Assembly: GCF_900167075.1 (NCBI RefSeq)
Contig: NZ_FUWH01000002.1
Location: forward strand, 339,005-403,004
Direction: 5' to 3'
From: Sediminibacterium ginsengisoli
GTDB lineage: Bacteria; Bacteroidota; Bacteroidia; Chitinophagales; Chitinophagaceae
DNA length: 64,000 nt
Below the pieces are notes generated by a model. The model was not told the origin of the DNA, made no database searches, and worked only from the letters and a program-made list of their open reading frames with translations. Made by a program: the position numbers and the translations under genes. Of the stretch, positions 62,565 through 64,000 are shown piece by piece; within the stretch, counting starts at the first letter, position 1, and each line of letters begins with the position of its first letter.

Positions 62565-64000
62565 ATGAGAAGAACCTACAAAAACAGCCTGCTGATGGCG
62601 CTGGCAACAACGGCATCGATCGTGGCCGTGGCCCAGCAGAGCACCACCGTTTCCGGAATCATTAAAAATGCGCGGACTCAGGAGGTCATCCCGGCTGTAT
62701 CAGTAACGGTTAAAGGAAGTTCAACAGGAACATTTACCGATGACAGGGGCGCATTCCGGTTTACAACCGTACAGAAGCTGCCATTGACCCTGGTTATATC
62801 ATCTGTAGGATTTGCCACAAAAGAAATATCGGTATCCGAAACCAATGCCGGCAGTCTTTCCATCGATATTGAACCAGCATTCACGCTGGGTCAGGATGTG
62901 GTTGTGGCGGCATCAAGGGTTGCCGAGCGCATACTCGAATCACCCGTATCCATTGAACGTGTGAGCAGCAGCGCCATCCGTACTGCACCGGCTGCCAACT
63001 ATTACGATATGATCACCAACCTGAAAGGTGTGGATGTGGTTACTGCCAGTCTTACTTTTAAAAGCGTTGGTACCCGCGGCTTCAACAGCAGCGGTAATAC
63101 AAGGCTGAACCAGCTGGTTGACGGAATGGACAACCAGGCACCAGGCCTCAACTTTTCGGTAGGTAATGTAAGCGGTCTTACCGAACTGGATGTAGACAAC
63201 ATGGAACTGCTCTCCGGTGCATCTTCGGCACTGTACGGTCCGGGCGGTATGAACGGAACCGTGCTGATCAACAGCAAGAATCCTTTCAAATACCAGGGTC
63301 TGAGCGTACAGATCAAACAGGGGATCAATCACATTGATAACTATCAGCGCAATGCAGCTCCTTATTACGACTGGAGTTTCCGCTGGGCCAAAAAAGTATC
63401 TGACAAGTTCGCATTCAAAGTAGGCGCACAGTTTATCCAGGCGCAGGACTGGCTTGCGAACCAGACCGATAACTATTCACGCACAACAGGAACGCCGAAT
63501 GGCCAGGTAATACCAGGCTGGCGCGAAACAGATCCTAACTACGATGGTGTGAATGTGTATGGTGATGAAACCACACAAAATATGAGCACGATCGCAGGTG
63601 GCGTGGTGGGTGGATTCCCGAGCACCGTGGTAGCGGCAGCGAACGCTTACCTGGCAGCTAATCCGGGCGCGAAACTGGCTGATCTGAACACCTACCTCAC
63701 CGGTATCGGAGCAGGTGCTATTGTAACAGGCGGCGGTTCTCCGTTCCTGTATGGTAACAGCCCGAGCCGTAACTACTTCAACAACCAGTCGGTAAGCCGT
63801 ACCGGTTACAACGAAAAAGACGTGATCGATCCTACAACAGTGAATGTGAAACTGACCGGTGCACTGCATTATAAACTCACCGACAGGATCGAAGCTTCTT
63901 TCGTGGCAACATTCGGTACAGGTAACACTGTATATACCGGTAGCGACCGTTACTCTCTGAAAGACCTGAAAATCGGTCAGTATAAAGTGGAACTGAAACA
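62565..64000 (+). CDS. TonB-dependent receptor, 5' part
   Basis: The frame opens at ATG 62565 and runs off the window end (478 codons visible). After a signal peptide (about 1-24, ending VAVAQQ) comes a carboxypeptidase-regulatory-like domain (about 27-105: SGIIKNARTQEVIPAVSVTVKG, GAFRFTTVQKLPLTLVISSVGFA), then the plug domain with SPVSIERVSSSAIRTAPAAN, KSVGTRGFNSSGNTRLNQLVDGMDNQ and LELLSGASSALYGPGGMNG-type sequence, which is diagnostic. The barrel begins after about 240. Ligand unknown; a SusD partner may lie beyond the window. Confidence 0.9.
   Translation, partial: MRRTYKNSLLMALATTASIVAVAQQSTTVSGIIKNARTQEVIPAVSVTVKGSSTGTFTDDRGAFRFTTVQKLPLTLVISSVGFATKEISVSETNAGSLSIDIEPAFTLGQDVVVAASRVAERILESPVSIERVSSSAIRTAPAANYYDMITNLKGVDVVTASLTFKSVGTRGFNSSGNTRLNQLVDGMDNQAPGLNFSVGNVSGLTELDVDNMELLSGASSALYGPGGMNGTVLINSKNPFKYQGLSVQIKQGINHIDNYQRNAAPYYDWSFRWAKKVSDKFAFKVGAQFIQAQDWLANQTDNYSRTTGTPNGQVIPGWRETDPNYDGVNVYGDETTQNMSTIAGGVVGGFPSTVVAAANAYLAANPGAKLADLNTYLTGIGAGAIVTGGGSPFLYGNSPSRNYFNNQSVSRTGYNEKDVIDPTTVNVKLTGALHYKLTDRIEASFVATFGTGNTVYTGSDRYSLKDLKIGQYKVELK

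Noticed and set aside
1..64000. CRISPR arrays, tRNA/rRNA genes, insertion sequences, replication origin
   Set aside because: I saw no regularly spaced repeats, tRNA-like T-loop sequences, transposase genes or origin-like clusters in the window.

Overview
This window looks like chromosomal DNA of a Bacteroidota bacterium, most likely the Chitinophagaceae. The reasons are Bacteroidota-only families (DUF4270 lipoprotein, GSCFA protein, DUF5686 protein, carboxypeptidase-regulatory/beta-barrel outer-membrane proteins, paired LytS-type kinase and LytTR regulator genes), A-rich leaders without clear Shine-Dalgarno sites, and several matches to the Bacteroidota promoter (TTTG, about 20 bases, TAnnTTTG). 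I see no rRNA, tRNA, CRISPR array or insertion sequence.

Layout. 1-9.6 kb: end of a YD-repeat-like protein, a DbpA-type RNA helicase, a MurNAc/GlcNAc recycling pair (sugar kinase, MurQ), a C-terminal processing protease, a large outer-membrane barrel and a lone APS kinase. 10-20.5 kb: an accessory island, AT-richer than its flanks, read here as a lasso peptide biosynthetic cluster. 20.5-31 kb: cation antiporter, Nramp transporter, FMN glutamate-synthase-like protein, Rnk/GreA-like protein, pentapeptide protein, a TetR regulator with a short-chain dehydrogenase, SRPBCC protein, dihydrolipoyl dehydrogenase and an ALDH7-type dehydrogenase. 32-46.8 kb: LytS/LytTR pair, panB, ppx-ppk, heptose-1-P adenylyltransferase, flippase-like membrane protein, panD, panC, N-terminal-only glycogen synthase, DUF4270 lipoprotein, metK, NUDIX, rlmB and HMG-CoA lyase. 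46.8-64 kb: HigBA toxin-antitoxin, second LytS/LytTR pair, outer-membrane barrel, GSCFA, miaE, bioF-like, penicillin acylase, DUF5686, trhO, purC and the start of a TonB-dependent receptor.

The island is the main interest. A run of seven same-strand genes with gaps of 3 to 56 bases (9982-15478) carries a membrane protein, three phage tail-collar-domain proteins, a formyltransferase, an asparagine-synthase-like lasso cyclase and, last, a 43-codon precursor peptide at 15347-15478. Around it lie the other lasso parts: the PqqD-like B1 recognition protein (16903) and the B2 leader peptidase (20028). There is also an unusually rich set of possible tailoring genes: a class I methyltransferase, a SET-domain methyltransferase, a PAPS sulfotransferase overlapping an HPr-kinase-like lasso kinase, and the formyltransferase. 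The precursor has the W-x-x-P leader motif, a plausible Gly-to-Glu seven-residue ring, one lysine and a Ser-Ser C-terminus, so possible acceptor groups for kinase, sulfotransferase, SET enzyme and formyltransferase are all present. No transporter, isopeptidase or dedicated receptor is visible inside the island.

The rest is mostly housekeeping. Regulatory findings include two perfect 18-bp TetR operators, one lying on a consensus promoter, and several genes whose -7 box ends only 4-8 bases before the start codon, which suggests leaderless mRNAs.
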